This document shows positions 8,620 through 17,392 of a stretch of 64,000 bases of DNA, in pieces (the stretch's first letter is position 1; the number at the start of each line of letters is the position of its first letter). The notes under the pieces were generated by a model. The model saw nothing but the letters and a program-made list of their open reading frames with translations, did no database searches and was not told the DNA's origin. A program made the translations under genes and the position numbers. Source of the stretch: Rikenellaceae bacterium (GTDB lineage: Bacteria; Bacteroidota; Bacteroidia; Bacteroidales; Rikenellaceae); the NCBI GenBank assembly GCA_015059925.1, contig SUZL01000012.1, positions 1-64,000 of the forward strand, given 5' to 3'.

Positions 8620-9180
8620 TTATTTTCCTTCGCGTCCCTCGAAACGGTATGCCACCGCCTCCACGCCGCTGAGATCCATCACTCGCTCGACGATGGTCGT
8701 TGCCGCCTCTTCGATGCTCTTTGGGTGCGAGTAGAACGATGGCGATGCGGGCACGACGATCGCCCCCGCCTCGGTTATCGCAGTCATATTTCGCAAGTGT
8801 ATGAGCGAGTAGGGTGCCTCCCTTACGACGCATATCAGTCGTCGGCGCTCCTTCAGCATCACGTCTGCCGCACGCTCGATGAGTGTTTGCGACACCCCCG
8901 CTGCAATGCGCCCAACGGTTCCCATCGACGCGGGCACCACCACCATCGCATCCCAGCGTGCCGAGCCGCTCGCCACATCTGCAAACATATCGTGGTTGTC
9001 GTACTCGGTGATTCGCTCCTCGCGGGGCAGCTGCTCCCCCTCGAAGGCCACCACCTCGGCTGCCTTTTCGCTCATAATAAGGGCTATGCGCTCCACCTCG
9101 GTCGAGCGCAACAGATGCTCCAGCACAAGGCGAGCGTAGATCGCTCCGCTCGCGGCCGTAACGGCTACAATTACCTTCAT
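8620..9180 (-). CDS. ubiX: UbiX family flavin prenyltransferase
   Basis: The 186-aa flavoprotein has the N-terminal TAASGAIYAR nucleotide-binding motif and the conserved VPASMGTVGRIAAG and REAPYS regions. It attaches a dimethylallyl group to FMN to make prenyl-FMN, the cofactor of UbiD-type decarboxylases. Its start overlaps the deacetylase stop by one base (TAATG), so translation is coupled. No ubiD partner is in the window. A role in quinone synthesis or aromatic decarboxylation is inferred from the family. Confidence 0.93.
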   Translation of the reverse strand: MKVIVAVTAASGAIYARLVLEHLLRSTEVERIALIMSEKAAEVVAFEGEQLPREERITEYDNHDMFADVASGSARWDAMVVVPASMGTVGRIAAGVSQTLIERAADVMLKERRRLICVVREAPYSLIHLRNMTAITEAGAIVVPASPSFYSHPKSIEEAATTIVERVMDLSGVEAVAYRFEGREGK

Positions 9181-9788
9181 TATAACTCGATTATTTTACA
9201 CTTTAGTCCCAATTCGCGCACGCGCTCCAGCACTCTCGGCAGGGCGTAACTCATATTTCGGAACGACTTGTCGCTGTCGTGGAAGCTGATGATGCACCCC
9301 GGCTCGATATGCTTCAGCACGCCCTTCGCGCACATCTCGGGCGTAACCGTTACGGCGTAGTCGCGCGAGAATATGCGTCCCATAATTATCTTGTAGCGCT
9401 GTCCCACGGCGCGCATCTGCGCGGGCGTAACCTGCCCGTAGGGTGGGCGGAAGAGCTCGGTGTGGAGTATTCCGTCCGCCAGATCGACATCCTCGATGTA
9501 TCGTTCGAGCGACATTCCCCAACCCTTCTGGTGCGAGTAGGTGTGGTTGCCCACCTTGTGCCCCTCCTTCAGGATTCGCTGATAGAGGTCGGGATACTGC
9601 TCCGCATTCTTGCCCAGCATAAAGAACGTAGCCTTGGCGTCGTAGCGTCGCAGCGTCGAGAGCACCCACTCCGTCACGCCCGGTGTGGGCCCGTCGTCGA
9701 AGGTGAGATATACGCCGTTGCGATCCTCAATATCCCAGATGTAGTCGGGATAGAATCGGGTGAATAGTCTCCAAGGTCTGATTTTCAT
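9180..9788 (-). CDS. Polysaccharide deacetylase family protein (CE4)
   Basis: The 202-aa protein holds one NodB/CE4 domain with TFDDGPTP (catalytic Asp and metal Asp), the metal-binding NHTYSH His pair, and RPPYG. It should remove N- or O-acetyl groups from a glycan, perhaps peptidoglycan or an envelope polysaccharide. No clear signal peptide is present. I chose the ATG at 9788 because GAGGAG sits upstream and the -7 box at 9828-9835 puts transcription start after a longer TTG-started reading at 9830. Confidence 0.9.
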   Translation of the reverse strand: MKIRPWRLFTRFYPDYIWDIEDRNGVYLTFDDGPTPGVTEWVLSTLRRYDAKATFFMLGKNAEQYPDLYQRILKEGHKVGNHTYSHQKGWGMSLERYIEDVDLADGILHTELFRPPYGQVTPAQMRAVGQRYKIIMGRIFSRDYAVTVTPEMCAKGVLKHIEPGCIISFHDSDKSFRNMSYALPRVLERVRELGLKCKIIEL

Positions 9789-9827
9789 TCTGTCTCCTCG
9801 TTTTGGGTGGGTTTTGCTATCTGTGGA

Positions 9828-9835
9828 CAAAAGTA
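9828..9835 (-). promoter_or_regulatory. Putative -7 box for deacetylase-ubiX
   Basis: TACTTTTG lies about 40 nt upstream of the ATG at 9788. No clear -33 element is seen. Confidence 0.5.
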
Positions 9836-9865
9836 ATGCTTTTTTGTTTAATTGGAGGTATATAT

Positions 9866-9896
9866 TTTGTACAAACGAGTTTTTTAGTTATATTTG
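9866..9896 (+). promoter_or_regulatory. Promoter of the DUF4837 gene
   Basis: TTTG (9866-9869), a 19-nt spacer and TATATTTG (9889-9896) form a full consensus, with a leader of about 57 nt. Confidence 0.75.
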
Positions 9897-9959
9897 CGTT
9901 ATACTCCCTGCTGTGCGCAGGGCAAAACCAACCTTTGTTTATAACTAAAAATAGTCGCT

Positions 9960-11030
9960 ATGAAACGCATTCTTATAAATCTTTCCGCCATCGTTGCCGT
10001 CGCCCTCTCGGTCGTAGGCTGCGGTGCTTTCGACACCCTCTCATCGGCCGATACCGCTACGGGAATGCCCTACGAGTTGATCCTCGTCTGCGATCAGCCT
10101 CAGTGGCAGAGCGAGTTGGGCGATACGTTGCAGGTCATTCTGAAGCAGCCCGTCAAGGAGCTCGTGCAGTACGAGCCTATGTTCGACGTTCTGCGCATCC
10201 TGCCCAACAACTTCAAGAGCCTTACGCGTCAGCATCGCAATATCGTTGTCGTACAGGTCGATCCCACGATTGCCGAGCCTTCGATCGCCGTTAGCTACGA
10301 CTATACGGCCAAGCCGCAGGTCTATGTCAATATTCAGGGCCCCGACACCCGCACCGTTACGCAGTATGTTTCCGACCACCGCGAGAATCTGCTCTACGTT
10401 CTGGAGAAGGCCGAGCGCGACCGCACAATCAACTACGCCGAGCGCTACTACTCAAAGACTATGTATCAACTTCTGAAGGATCGCTTCGGCGTCGATATGT
10501 ATATCCCCGACAACTTCAAGATTCGCACCGAGAGCGACGATATGGTTTGGATCTCGCAGGAGTTCCCCACGGCGAGTCAGGGCTTCTTCGTCTATAAATA
10601 CCCCTACGAGGGCCGCCAGTCGCTCAGCGCGGAGGCACTCGTCAAGGCCCGCAACCGTTTCGCCAGCCGCATCCCCGGCCCTACCGATGGCTCATATATG
10701 ATCACCGTCGATAAGATCACCGACGAGTCGGGCGAGGGCTACGTTCCTTTTAAGCCTCAGTACCGCCCGCTTATGATTGGCGATCGCCAGTGGATCGAGA
10801 TGGCCGGTCTGTGGGACGTCGAGAACTACTTTATGGGTGGCCCCTTCGTGAGCTATACCACTGTAAATGAAGAGACCAAGGAGGTCATCACCATCGACTG
10901 CTACATCTACTCTCCGCGCGATAAGAAGCGTAATATGTTGCGCGAGTTGCAGCAGTTTGTCTATCTGATGGAGTTCCCCGCCGATGCTGCCGCCTCGCCT
11001 GCCGATGCCGCTGCACCCGTCGCGGAGTAG
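9960..11030 (+). CDS. DUF4837 family lipoprotein
   Basis: This 356-aa protein has a lipoprotein signal (lipobox SVVGC, Cys21) and matches the Bacteroidetes DUF4837 family of unknown function. The C-terminus ends in an Ala-rich tail with a repeated PADAAA motif that looks appended. The last 70 bp overlap the convergent DUF5672 gene. A full promoter precedes it. The product should be anchored in the outer or inner membrane, facing the periplasm. Confidence 0.88.
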   Translation: MKRILINLSAIVAVALSVVGCGAFDTLSSADTATGMPYELILVCDQPQWQSELGDTLQVILKQPVKELVQYEPMFDVLRILPNNFKSLTRQHRNIVVVQVDPTIAEPSIAVSYDYTAKPQVYVNIQGPDTRTVTQYVSDHRENLLYVLEKAERDRTINYAERYYSKTMYQLLKDRFGVDMYIPDNFKIRTESDDMVWISQEFPTASQGFFVYKYPYEGRQSLSAEALVKARNRFASRIPGPTDGSYMITVDKITDESGEGYVPFKPQYRPLMIGDRQWIEMAGLWDVENYFMGGPFVSYTTVNEETKEVITIDCYIYSPRDKKRNMLRELQQFVYLMEFPADAAASPADAAAPVAE

Positions 11031-11815
11031 GCCAAGTCATTCCCCTCGATTATCGGTTGCCAGAATCCGATGTGCCGTCGTTTGCACCAGCCGTGGCACC
11101 CGAAGGGTAGTCTTTGGTGTGCCAATTGGTAACACATCTCTGGCCGTATGTCGAACGAGAATCGCAGCGCCACCTCGAGCGTGGGGTAGATCATCCGCTC
11201 GGGTATAATACTCCAAAACCAATCTTCGTTGTAGAGCGTTCCGCTGTGGCGCTTGAACTCTTCGATGAGGTCGGCATACTCGTCGCACCCCTCGATGAAT
11301 GCCTCCACGCGCCTTAGCGAGAGCCCTCCGTTCCCCACCTTGTTGAATCCTTGCTGACGAATTATCCGCCGCGACGTGTCGCACAGCTTGCGCCTGAGCC
11401 ATAGCCACTGCTTCACTATGGGCCGATCGTAAATCTTGCGCTTGGGCCACGGCGCGGCCACATAGTCGTAACCCGCGTTGCACCACTGCTCCAGCTCGTC
11501 GCGGAATATCCACGCATCAGTCTGGCAGATAAGTATATATCTGCAATCGCTGAACATCTCGTAAAACTCCCTTGAGAGCATCATCCGATTGTACCCGTCA
11601 ATCCCCTGCCGTCCCAACCACTCCTCGCTCACGCGCCGAATCTCCACCCCCGCGGCCACCTGCTCATACCACTGCGTATCGAGCCCCTCGGGTGCTAACA
11701 GTGAGGTAGGGTAGCGACCGAGCAGGCGTAGATTGTGTCTGAACGATTGCTCTTCATATCCCGTGAGCCGTGCCGTATAAATGGGGACTATTACCTTTAC
11801 TTTTTCTCTATCCAT
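10961..11815 (-). CDS. DUF5672 family protein, probable glycosyltransferase
   Basis: The protein (about 284 aa from the ATG at 11815) matches the DUF5672 family, which has a GT-A-like fold. The CQTDAWIF segment (about residues 90-105) is a likely DxD-type metal site and YDYVAAPW follows. A longer reading from a TTG at 11884 is open but would run through the hairpin at 11832-11879, so I prefer 11815. The last ~23 codons are low-complexity Ala/Ser/Gly and overlap the 3' end of the convergent DUF4837 gene. It lies downstream of a GT2 gene and probably works on the same glycan. Confidence 0.8.
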   Translation of the reverse strand: MDREKVKVIVPIYTARLTGYEEQSFRHNLRLLGRYPTSLLAPEGLDTQWYEQVAAGVEIRRVSEEWLGRQGIDGYNRMMLSREFYEMFSDCRYILICQTDAWIFRDELEQWCNAGYDYVAAPWPKRKIYDRPIVKQWLWLRRKLCDTSRRIIRQQGFNKVGNGGLSLRRVEAFIEGCDEYADLIEEFKRHSGTLYNEDWFWSIIPERMIYPTLEVALRFSFDIRPEMCYQLAHQRLPFGCHGWCKRRHIGFWQPIIEGNDLAYSATGAAASAGEAAASAGNSIR

Positions 11816-11831
11816 ACCCCCTTCAGACGGC

Positions 11832-11879
11832 AAAAGTTGTGCAATATGGCCCCTCGGCGGGGTTAATTGCACAACTTTT
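11832..11879 (-). terminator. Strong hairpin between two glycosyltransferase genes
   Basis: Perfect 14-bp arms AAAAGTTGTGCAAT/ATTGCACAACTTTT enclose an inner CCCC/GGGG stem. A T run follows in both directions. It lies 34 nt past the GT2 stop and only 16 nt before the DUF5672 start, so it could be a terminator, an attenuator, or a leader structure. Confidence 0.65.
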
Positions 11880-11913
11880 TTCAATCTTCCGTAGCAAGGC
11901 TCGCCCTTGCCCT

Positions 11914-12633
11914 CTATATCTTGTCAAATCCTTTGGTCAGCTTTATCCAATAGTATTTCAGCGGATTGGTGTACTTGAGCTGCTTCCACGGACGACTTGC
12001 GTGGGGACGATGCACGACGGGCTGCGACGTGAATAGATAGTTCGAGAATCCCAGCGCGCGCGAGCGTTGCGATATGGTAACGTCAAACCAATGTTTCTCG
12101 GGGTTAAGCTCCTTGAAATCAAACGCTCGGAGCAGCCTATTTGTCAGTAGCGAGCAGCAGAAACTGCAGTGTCGTTTTACGGCGTGAACCCCCTTCTCGT
12201 ACTCGGCCGCATATTCGTACGGATAGTTCACTGCGCCACTTTCGTCCACCGTCACGGCCGCCGCAATGCCGCAATCCTCAAGCTCTGTTCCTCCTTCGAC
12301 CAATTTCTGCACCGTATCGGCCTTAACCTCCACATCCGACTCTACGATCAACAGATCGGCATCCTCCCGAAGAGCCCTCTGCTGCGAGATCTGCAACACC
12401 AGAAGATAGTTGGGCGAGGGGTGTGATGTTATATCCTTTAGATTTACCAACTCCACATCTCCCCATCGAGCCACCTCACGCTCGAGCGCGGCGGTATTCT
12501 CGTCGCTCGAGAAGTCGTTGTAGATGGTGTAGATATACTCCCTATCTATCTTTGAGTTACGTATTGCATTCACGGTCTGGATCGTCGATGGAATCGAGTC
12601 CTTTACGGGCGTAATAATATGCAGCGCTCTCAT
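11914..12633 (-). CDS. Glycosyltransferase family 2-like protein
   Basis: The 239-aa protein has a GT-A fold: N-terminal HIITPVKD strand, then NDFSSDEN nucleotide-binding region (about residues 39-46), and LIVESDVEV as the DxD-like segment near residues 94-102. There is no membrane segment, so it is probably a cytoplasmic or membrane-associated sugar transferase. The acceptor is unknown. The DUF5672 glycosyltransferase lies downstream, separated by a strong hairpin. Confidence 0.85.
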   Translation of the reverse strand: MRALHIITPVKDSIPSTIQTVNAIRNSKIDREYIYTIYNDFSSDENTAALEREVARWGDVELVNLKDITSHPSPNYLLVLQISQQRALREDADLLIVESDVEVKADTVQKLVEGGTELEDCGIAAAVTVDESGAVNYPYEYAAEYEKGVHAVKRHCSFCCSLLTNRLLRAFDFKELNPEKHWFDVTISQRSRALGFSNYLFTSQPVVHRPHASRPWKQLKYTNPLKYYWIKLTKGFDKI

Positions 12634-12667
12634 AATCGAATTAAATGAGTGTTTGGTGGGTAGGATA

Positions 12668-12699
12668 GTTGGTAATTAATCTAAAATAATTTATCTTTG
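12668..12699 (+). promoter_or_regulatory. Promoter of the glucosaminidase operon
   Basis: GTTG (12668-12671), a 20-nt spacer and TATCTTTG (12692-12699) lie 25 nt before the start codon. Confidence 0.7.
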
Positions 12700-12716
12700 C
12701 GTTAAAAGGATAATTA

Positions 12717-12747
12717 CAAAGGTAATGAATTTTTCTAAAAAGGCAAT
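12717..12747 (-). promoter_or_regulatory. Promoter of the GT2 gene
   Basis: ATTG (12744-12747), a 19-nt spacer and TACCTTTG (12717-12724) face leftward. The -33 half lies inside the first codons of the divergent glucosaminidase gene, so the two promoters share DNA. Confidence 0.6.
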
Positions 12748-13738
12748 ATATCTCACGGCTTTCGCTCTTGTAGCGCTCATTTGCCCCCTTTTGGCGCAGA
12801 CTCGCCAGACCAAGGAGGAGTACATCGACCGTTACAAGCAGATCGCCATCGACCATATGGAGCGCTACGGCATCCCCGCCAGCATCACTCTTGCGCAGGG
12901 TATTTTAGAGTCCGACAGCGGCAACAGCAACCTCGCCCGCCGATCTAACAACCATTTCGGCATCAAGTGCAAGACGGGCTGGAAGGGCGACCGCGTCTAT
13001 CACACCGACGACGCCCCCGACGAGTGTTTCCGCAAGTACGACTCGGTCGAAGATTCCTACGAGGATCACGCCGAGTTCCTCGATCAGTCGCCCCGTTACG
13101 ATTCGCTCTTCGCCTACTCGTCGAGCGACTACCGCAGCTGGGCACGCGGTCTGAAGGCTGCGGGCTATGCCACAGCCCCCGACTACGCTGAGCGCCTGAC
13201 GCGCATCATCGAGGATAACCAGCTCTTCCTCTTCGACGAGGATAACGGTGCCGAGCTCTATGCCGCCCGCCGTCGTGCCGCCGAGGGTAAGATCGAGGAT
13301 GATTTTGCCGCCCATAGCAGCGTCGATATGCCCGCCACCACCTCAGGCCACGTCGATCCCAACAACTACCGCGTTCCCGAGCGCACCTATAACGGTTATA
13401 GCGTCTTTGTCAATAACCGCACCCACTACATCGTTGCCCGCAATGGCGATAGCTTCTCGCGCATAGCCTCGACCTTTGGTCTTACGGAGCGCACGTTGCG
13501 CAAGTATAACGAGATCTCTCCCAAGAGTACGGCCGATCCCATCGAGGGCGAGCTGATCTACATCGAGCAGAAGCAGTCGAAGTGGTTGGGCGAGAGGGCC
13601 ACGCACATCGTTCTTCCCAACGAGACCACGACCTCTGTGGCGCAGATGTATGCTATTCGTCTAAAGCGCCTTCTGCGTCTTAACCACCTCAAGCGCGATG
13701 CCTCGCTCACCGCAGGCCAGAGCCTTAAACTGAACTAA
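12725..13738 (+). CDS. Glucosaminidase domain protein with two LysM repeats
   Basis: The 337-aa protein has a signal peptide (cleavage near LLAQ, residue 23), a GH73-type glucosaminidase domain at about residues 32-165 with the catalytic Glu in GILESDSGNS and the NNHFGIKCK motif, and two LysM modules near residues 235-285 and 290-335. It should cut peptidoglycan between N-acetylglucosamine and N-acetylmuramic acid in the periplasm while the LysM parts hold the glycan. It is first in a probable operon with the next two genes, with gaps of 13 and 12 nt. Confidence 0.93.
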   Translation: MNFSKKAIYLTAFALVALICPLLAQTRQTKEEYIDRYKQIAIDHMERYGIPASITLAQGILESDSGNSNLARRSNNHFGIKCKTGWKGDRVYHTDDAPDECFRKYDSVEDSYEDHAEFLDQSPRYDSLFAYSSSDYRSWARGLKAAGYATAPDYAERLTRIIEDNQLFLFDEDNGAELYAARRRAAEGKIEDDFAAHSSVDMPATTSGHVDPNNYRVPERTYNGYSVFVNNRTHYIVARNGDSFSRIASTFGLTERTLRKYNEISPKSTADPIEGELIYIEQKQSKWLGERATHIVLPNETTTSVAQMYAIRLKRLLRLNHLKRDASLTAGQSLKLN

Positions 13739-13751
13739 AACCTAAAACTAT

Positions 13752-14438
13752 ATGGACAGATCACCTCTGCGCGAGAAGATCCTCGCAACGATTATCAACA
13801 AATCGACGCTCAAGCAGCATATCTTCGATAACACTTTTACCACCTTCAACGAGTTGAAGGATGTCCTCTTCGAGATCGCCTCGGAGCTGGACGACGACCT
13901 CGACGGCAAGCTCGACAAGCGTGTGCGTATCGAGTACCGCGACCGTGGCAAGTTCGAGGCGCAGTTGCAGATCGCCAGCGACCTGCTGATCTTCCGTATG
14001 CACACCGACGTGTTCGAGTTCGACTCGAACCACATCATCTGGCAGAACGAGTATATCCAGCGCGAGCGCGATAACTCCTATTGCGGCGTTATCGACATCT
14101 ATAACTTCCTCTCCGACTCGTTCAAGTTCAACCGTAATGCCGACGAGGGTTATCTTATCGGTCGCCTCTTTATCAACCGCGAGAAGAGCTTCTTCGTTGA
14201 GGGCAAGCGCCAGACCTTGCAGCGCCCGATGCACTTCGGACAGAAGCAGATCACGCGCGAGGCGCTGGTCTCGATTATGGAGACGGCCATCAACTATGCC
14301 ATCAACTTCGACCTCCTTGTTCCCGACTATGAGGACAATAAGCGCGCGACGGTCGATCAGTTCAACTCGAAGATGGATAACTCGAAGTTCGTAACGGGCA
14401 AGCGTATCGGCTACGAATTCAATGTGGATGATATTTAA
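13752..14438 (+). CDS. Conserved hypothetical cytoplasmic protein
   Basis: This 228-aa protein has no signal peptide or membrane segment and is rich in charged residues. I recognise no catalytic motif. It lies between the glucosaminidase and DPP-IV-like genes with short gaps, so it is probably co-transcribed. The sequence looks like a single alpha/beta domain (about residues 20-210). The start is the only ATG near the upstream stop. Confidence 0.8.
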   Translation: MDRSPLREKILATIINKSTLKQHIFDNTFTTFNELKDVLFEIASELDDDLDGKLDKRVRIEYRDRGKFEAQLQIASDLLIFRMHTDVFEFDSNHIIWQNEYIQRERDNSYCGVIDIYNFLSDSFKFNRNADEGYLIGRLFINREKSFFVEGKRQTLQRPMHFGQKQITREALVSIMETAINYAINFDLLVPDYEDNKRATVDQFNSKMDNSKFVTGKRIGYEFNVDDI

Positions 14439-14450
14439 GACTTAAACACT

Positions 14451-16562
14451 ATGATAAAACTTTCATTTAGATTTATGCTTGCAGCGGCGCTCATCATCGT
14501 GGGCGCCAATGCTTTTGCGCAAAAAACCTTTCAGGAGCTGGGCCAGATCTCGCGCCTTAATCGTGGCGTTAGCGGCCTGCGCTCGATGGCCGATGGCGAG
14601 CACTATACCGTCAGCCGCGGCAACGCCGTCATCCGCCATAGCTACACCGATGAGTCGGTCTGCGATACGCTCTATCGCGGTCGCTTCTCGAGCTACGAAC
14701 TCTCGCCCGCCGAGGATATGATCGTGCTGGGCACCAACTTCCGCCCCGTATATCGCCGCTCGTTCTATGCCGACTACAACATCGCGCAGCTCTCCAACGG
14801 CCGCACGGTGCAGTCGCTTAAGGATGTGCGCGATCTCTCGCTCTCACCCGACTCGAAAAAGATCGCCTACTCGAAGGATAACAACCTCTACGTTGGCGAG
14901 TTGGGCGGCGAGGCACGCGCCATCACCAACGATGGCGAGTGGAACAAGATTATCAACGGCACGGCCGATTGGGTATATGAGGAGGAGTACGGCTTTACGA
15001 AGGGCTACGCCTTCTCGCCCGACTCAAAGAAGATCGCCTACCTGCGCTTCGACGAGAGCGAAGTTCCGATGTTCGAGATGATGCGCTTCGATGGCGAGCT
15101 CTACAACAAACCCTACACCTTCAAGTACCCCAAGGCTGGCGACCGCAACTCTACGGTCGAGCTGTGGCTCTACGACATCGCCTCAGGCTCGAAGAGTCGC
15201 ATCGACGTAGGCCCCCAGACCGACCAGTACGTTCCCTTCATCAGCTGGACTCCTGCGGGCGAGTTGTACTTCTTCCGCATCAACCGCAAGCAGAACCACT
15301 TCGAGGTTGTCCTCTGCCGCAAGGATGGCACGCAGAAGGTCATCTACGACGAGACCTCGCCCACATACGTCGAGCGCCCCGCGCTGAGCACCATCCGCTT
15401 TGTCGATGGCGACCGCTTCATCGTTCAGAACGAGACGCTTACGGGCTGGAACCATATCTACCTCCACTCTGTCGAGAAGGGCCTCATCACACCCCTGACC
15501 TCGGGCGAGTGGCAGGTAACGAGCGTCGTTGAGGCTACGGACGACCGTGTATATTATATGTCAACGGAGACCTCGCCCCTGCGCCGTAACCTCTACTCGG
15601 TCGATTACAAGGGCAAGAAGAAGCAGCGCCTTACCGAGAAGGATGGCACCTACTCGATCTCTCCGAGCAAGGGTATGAAGTACTATATCTCTAACTACAT
15701 CTCTGCCACCTCGGCCCGCGAGGTCGAGCTCCGCGATGGCAAGGGCAAGCTGATCCGCACGCTTGTCGAGAATCCCGAGATGGAGGAGCGCCTGAAGAGT
15801 CTGCCGAAGAAGGAGTTTTTCACCTTCACAACGGAGCGCGGCGATGCACTTAACGCCTATATTATCAAGCCTTTGGATTTCGATCCGCAGAAGAAATACC
15901 CTGTTCTTCTCACCCAATACTCAGGCCCGGGCTCACAGCAGGTTGCCGATAGCTTCTCGCTCGGCTGGGAGAACGTGATGGTCGCTCACGGCTACATCGT
16001 CGTTTGTTGCGACGGCCGTGGTACGGGCTATATGGGCGAGAAGTTCAAGAAGCAGACCTACGGAAACTTAGGCGCTCTGGAGGTCGAGGATCAGATCTCA
16101 TTTGCCCGCTATATGGCCTCGCAGCCCTACGTTGATGCCGACCGCATCGGTATCTACGGCTGGTCTTACGGTGGCTTTATGGCGTTGGGTTGCGCCCTGA
16201 AAGGCGATGGCCTCTTCAAGATGTCGATTGCCGTTGCCCCCGTAACCTCGTGGCGTTACTACGACACGATCTATACGGAGATCTACAACGACCTGCCGCA
16301 GGATAACCCCGCAGGCTACGACGACAACTCGCCGATTAACTTCGCCGACCGCCTCTCGGATCGCACCAAGTTGCTGATTATGCACGGCACGGCCGACGAC
16401 AATGTCCATTTCCAGAATACGGTTGAGATGTGCCACGCCCTGAATCGCGCTGGCAAACAGTACGATATGATGATCTACCCCGATCAGAACCACTCGATGG
16501 CGCCCTCGTACTCGACGCTCATCCGCGAGAAGATGATTCAGTACACGCTCGACAATCTATAA
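14451..16562 (+). CDS. S9 family prolyl oligopeptidase / dipeptidyl peptidase IV-like
   Basis: The 703-aa protein has a signal peptide (cleavage near AFAQ, residue 24), an N-terminal DPP-IV beta-propeller (about residues 90-450) and a C-terminal alpha/beta-hydrolase domain. The nucleophile is Ser572 in GWSYGGF; Asp650 in HGTADDNVH and His681 in DQNHS complete the triad. The DWVYEEEYGF motif near residue 175 matches the Glu pair that binds the substrate N-terminus in DPP-IV. It should release Xaa-Pro dipeptides from peptides in the periplasm. It is the last gene of its operon before the terminator at 16571. Confidence 0.95.
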   Translation: MIKLSFRFMLAAALIIVGANAFAQKTFQELGQISRLNRGVSGLRSMADGEHYTVSRGNAVIRHSYTDESVCDTLYRGRFSSYELSPAEDMIVLGTNFRPVYRRSFYADYNIAQLSNGRTVQSLKDVRDLSLSPDSKKIAYSKDNNLYVGELGGEARAITNDGEWNKIINGTADWVYEEEYGFTKGYAFSPDSKKIAYLRFDESEVPMFEMMRFDGELYNKPYTFKYPKAGDRNSTVELWLYDIASGSKSRIDVGPQTDQYVPFISWTPAGELYFFRINRKQNHFEVVLCRKDGTQKVIYDETSPTYVERPALSTIRFVDGDRFIVQNETLTGWNHIYLHSVEKGLITPLTSGEWQVTSVVEATDDRVYYMSTETSPLRRNLYSVDYKGKKKQRLTEKDGTYSISPSKGMKYYISNYISATSAREVELRDGKGKLIRTLVENPEMEERLKSLPKKEFFTFTTERGDALNAYIIKPLDFDPQKKYPVLLTQYSGPGSQQVADSFSLGWENVMVAHGYIVVCCDGRGTGYMGEKFKKQTYGNLGALEVEDQISFARYMASQPYVDADRIGIYGWSYGGFMALGCALKGDGLFKMSIAVAPVTSWRYYDTIYTEIYNDLPQDNPAGYDDNSPINFADRLSDRTKLLIMHGTADDNVHFQNTVEMCHALNRAGKQYDMMIYPDQNHSMAPSYSTLIREKMIQYTLDNL

Positions 16563-16570
16563 AAAACAGA

Positions 16571-16609
16571 AAGGGCTGTCGCAACAAAATCGTTGGACAG
16601 CCCTTTTTG
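16571..16609 (+). terminator. Intrinsic terminator of the DPP operon
   Basis: The stem GGGCTGTC/GACAGCCC with CAAC/GTTG inner extension is followed by five T. It is nearly the same stem as 225-261. Confidence 0.9.
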
Positions 16610-16638
16610 TTTCTCTTCTTCGCTTAATTGCGGGCAGG

Positions 16639-16797
16639 CTATTCAATATCATCGGCCTTGAGGTGTGTGATCTTGCCGTCGCGCATCACTACCAATTCAC
16701 CGTCCTCTTTCTTCACCTTCTCCTTCAAGCGCTGTTGGGCCAGAAGGATGCCGGCATCTATCTTTTCCTGCATCTGTTCAATTTCGAGTTCACTCAT
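16639..16797 (-). CDS. Small charged protein, possible antitoxin of the zeta-like kinase
   Basis: This 52-aa ORF begins MSELEIEQMQEKID and ends ADDIE. It is highly charged and helical in its first half, with a small DGELVVMRDGKI beta-hairpin-like part after it. It starts 5 nt after the zeta-like gene stop, so the two are co-transcribed. Small Bacteroidetes proteins of similar make-up sit beside zeta-family kinases and are thought to act as partners. Here it is second, not first, in the pair. Function is inferred from position. Confidence 0.75.
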   Translation of the reverse strand: MSELEIEQMQEKIDAGILLAQQRLKEKVKKEDGELVVMRDGKITHLKADDIE

Positions 16798-16802
16798 AGG
16801 CT

Positions 16803-17372
16803 CTACAGTTTGCATATTTGACGATATGATAACGTATCTACGACCTCTCGTATTTCGTCGCGGGTGCCGTAAGCAACTTTTTTCACACCCTCGACCGAGC
16901 TGTTATCGTAGATAACCCAATAATCACACTCCTTCGTATATAGCGAGGTGAGGTATCGTATTCCTCTGTAATAGCGACGTCTCACCACTTCGGGCGGCAC
17001 ATTGTGTCCACCCTCGGCCACGCGTTGTGCCACGCGCTCAACGGCCTGATCGGGCGACGGCAACCAGAAGTAGAGCAGCGATACGAAGTATCCTCTCTCC
17101 TGCGCCATACGAATAAATCGCGTATAGTATCTGGTCGCCAACGTAGTCTCAAAAGCAAAATCCGCGCCATCGGCCAGCAGTGCATCCATACGTTTGCGCA
17201 TCAGTCGGCCCGCGTCGATCGACACCCGCGAGGGGTTGAAGGGCGATAGTCCCTTTGCGATTTCGTCTGCATTGACAAACTCGTGGCACTCCAACATCTC
17301 GGGCAGCACGGCGTACGAAGCTGTCGTTTTTCCTGCGCCGTTGCAGCCGGCTATGATGTAGAGTTTAGGCAT
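16803..17372 (-). CDS. Zeta toxin family protein (P-loop kinase)
   Basis: The 189-aa protein has a Walker A motif (GCNGAGKTT, about residues 8-16) and a FETTLATR segment (about residues 75-82) typical of zeta kinases. Zeta toxins phosphorylate UDP-N-acetylglucosamine and block wall synthesis; whether this chromosomal homologue does so is unknown. I chose the ATG at 17372 rather than 17390 because the consensus promoter at 17393-17423 places transcription start at about 17386, inside the longer reading. The small partner gene follows 5 nt downstream. Confidence 0.88.
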   Translation of the reverse strand: MPKLYIIAGCNGAGKTTASYAVLPEMLECHEFVNADEIAKGLSPFNPSRVSIDAGRLMRKRMDALLADGADFAFETTLATRYYTRFIRMAQERGYFVSLLYFWLPSPDQAVERVAQRVAEGGHNVPPEVVRRRYYRGIRYLTSLYTKECDYWVIYDNSSVEGVKKVAYGTRDEIREVVDTLSYRQICKL

Positions 17373-17392
17373 ACGCGAGATGATATTCATTG

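Noticed and set aside
11816..11884. TTG start that would lengthen the DUF5672 protein
   Set aside because: The extension reads through the 14-bp hairpin and lacks family similarity; the ATG at 11815 is preferred.
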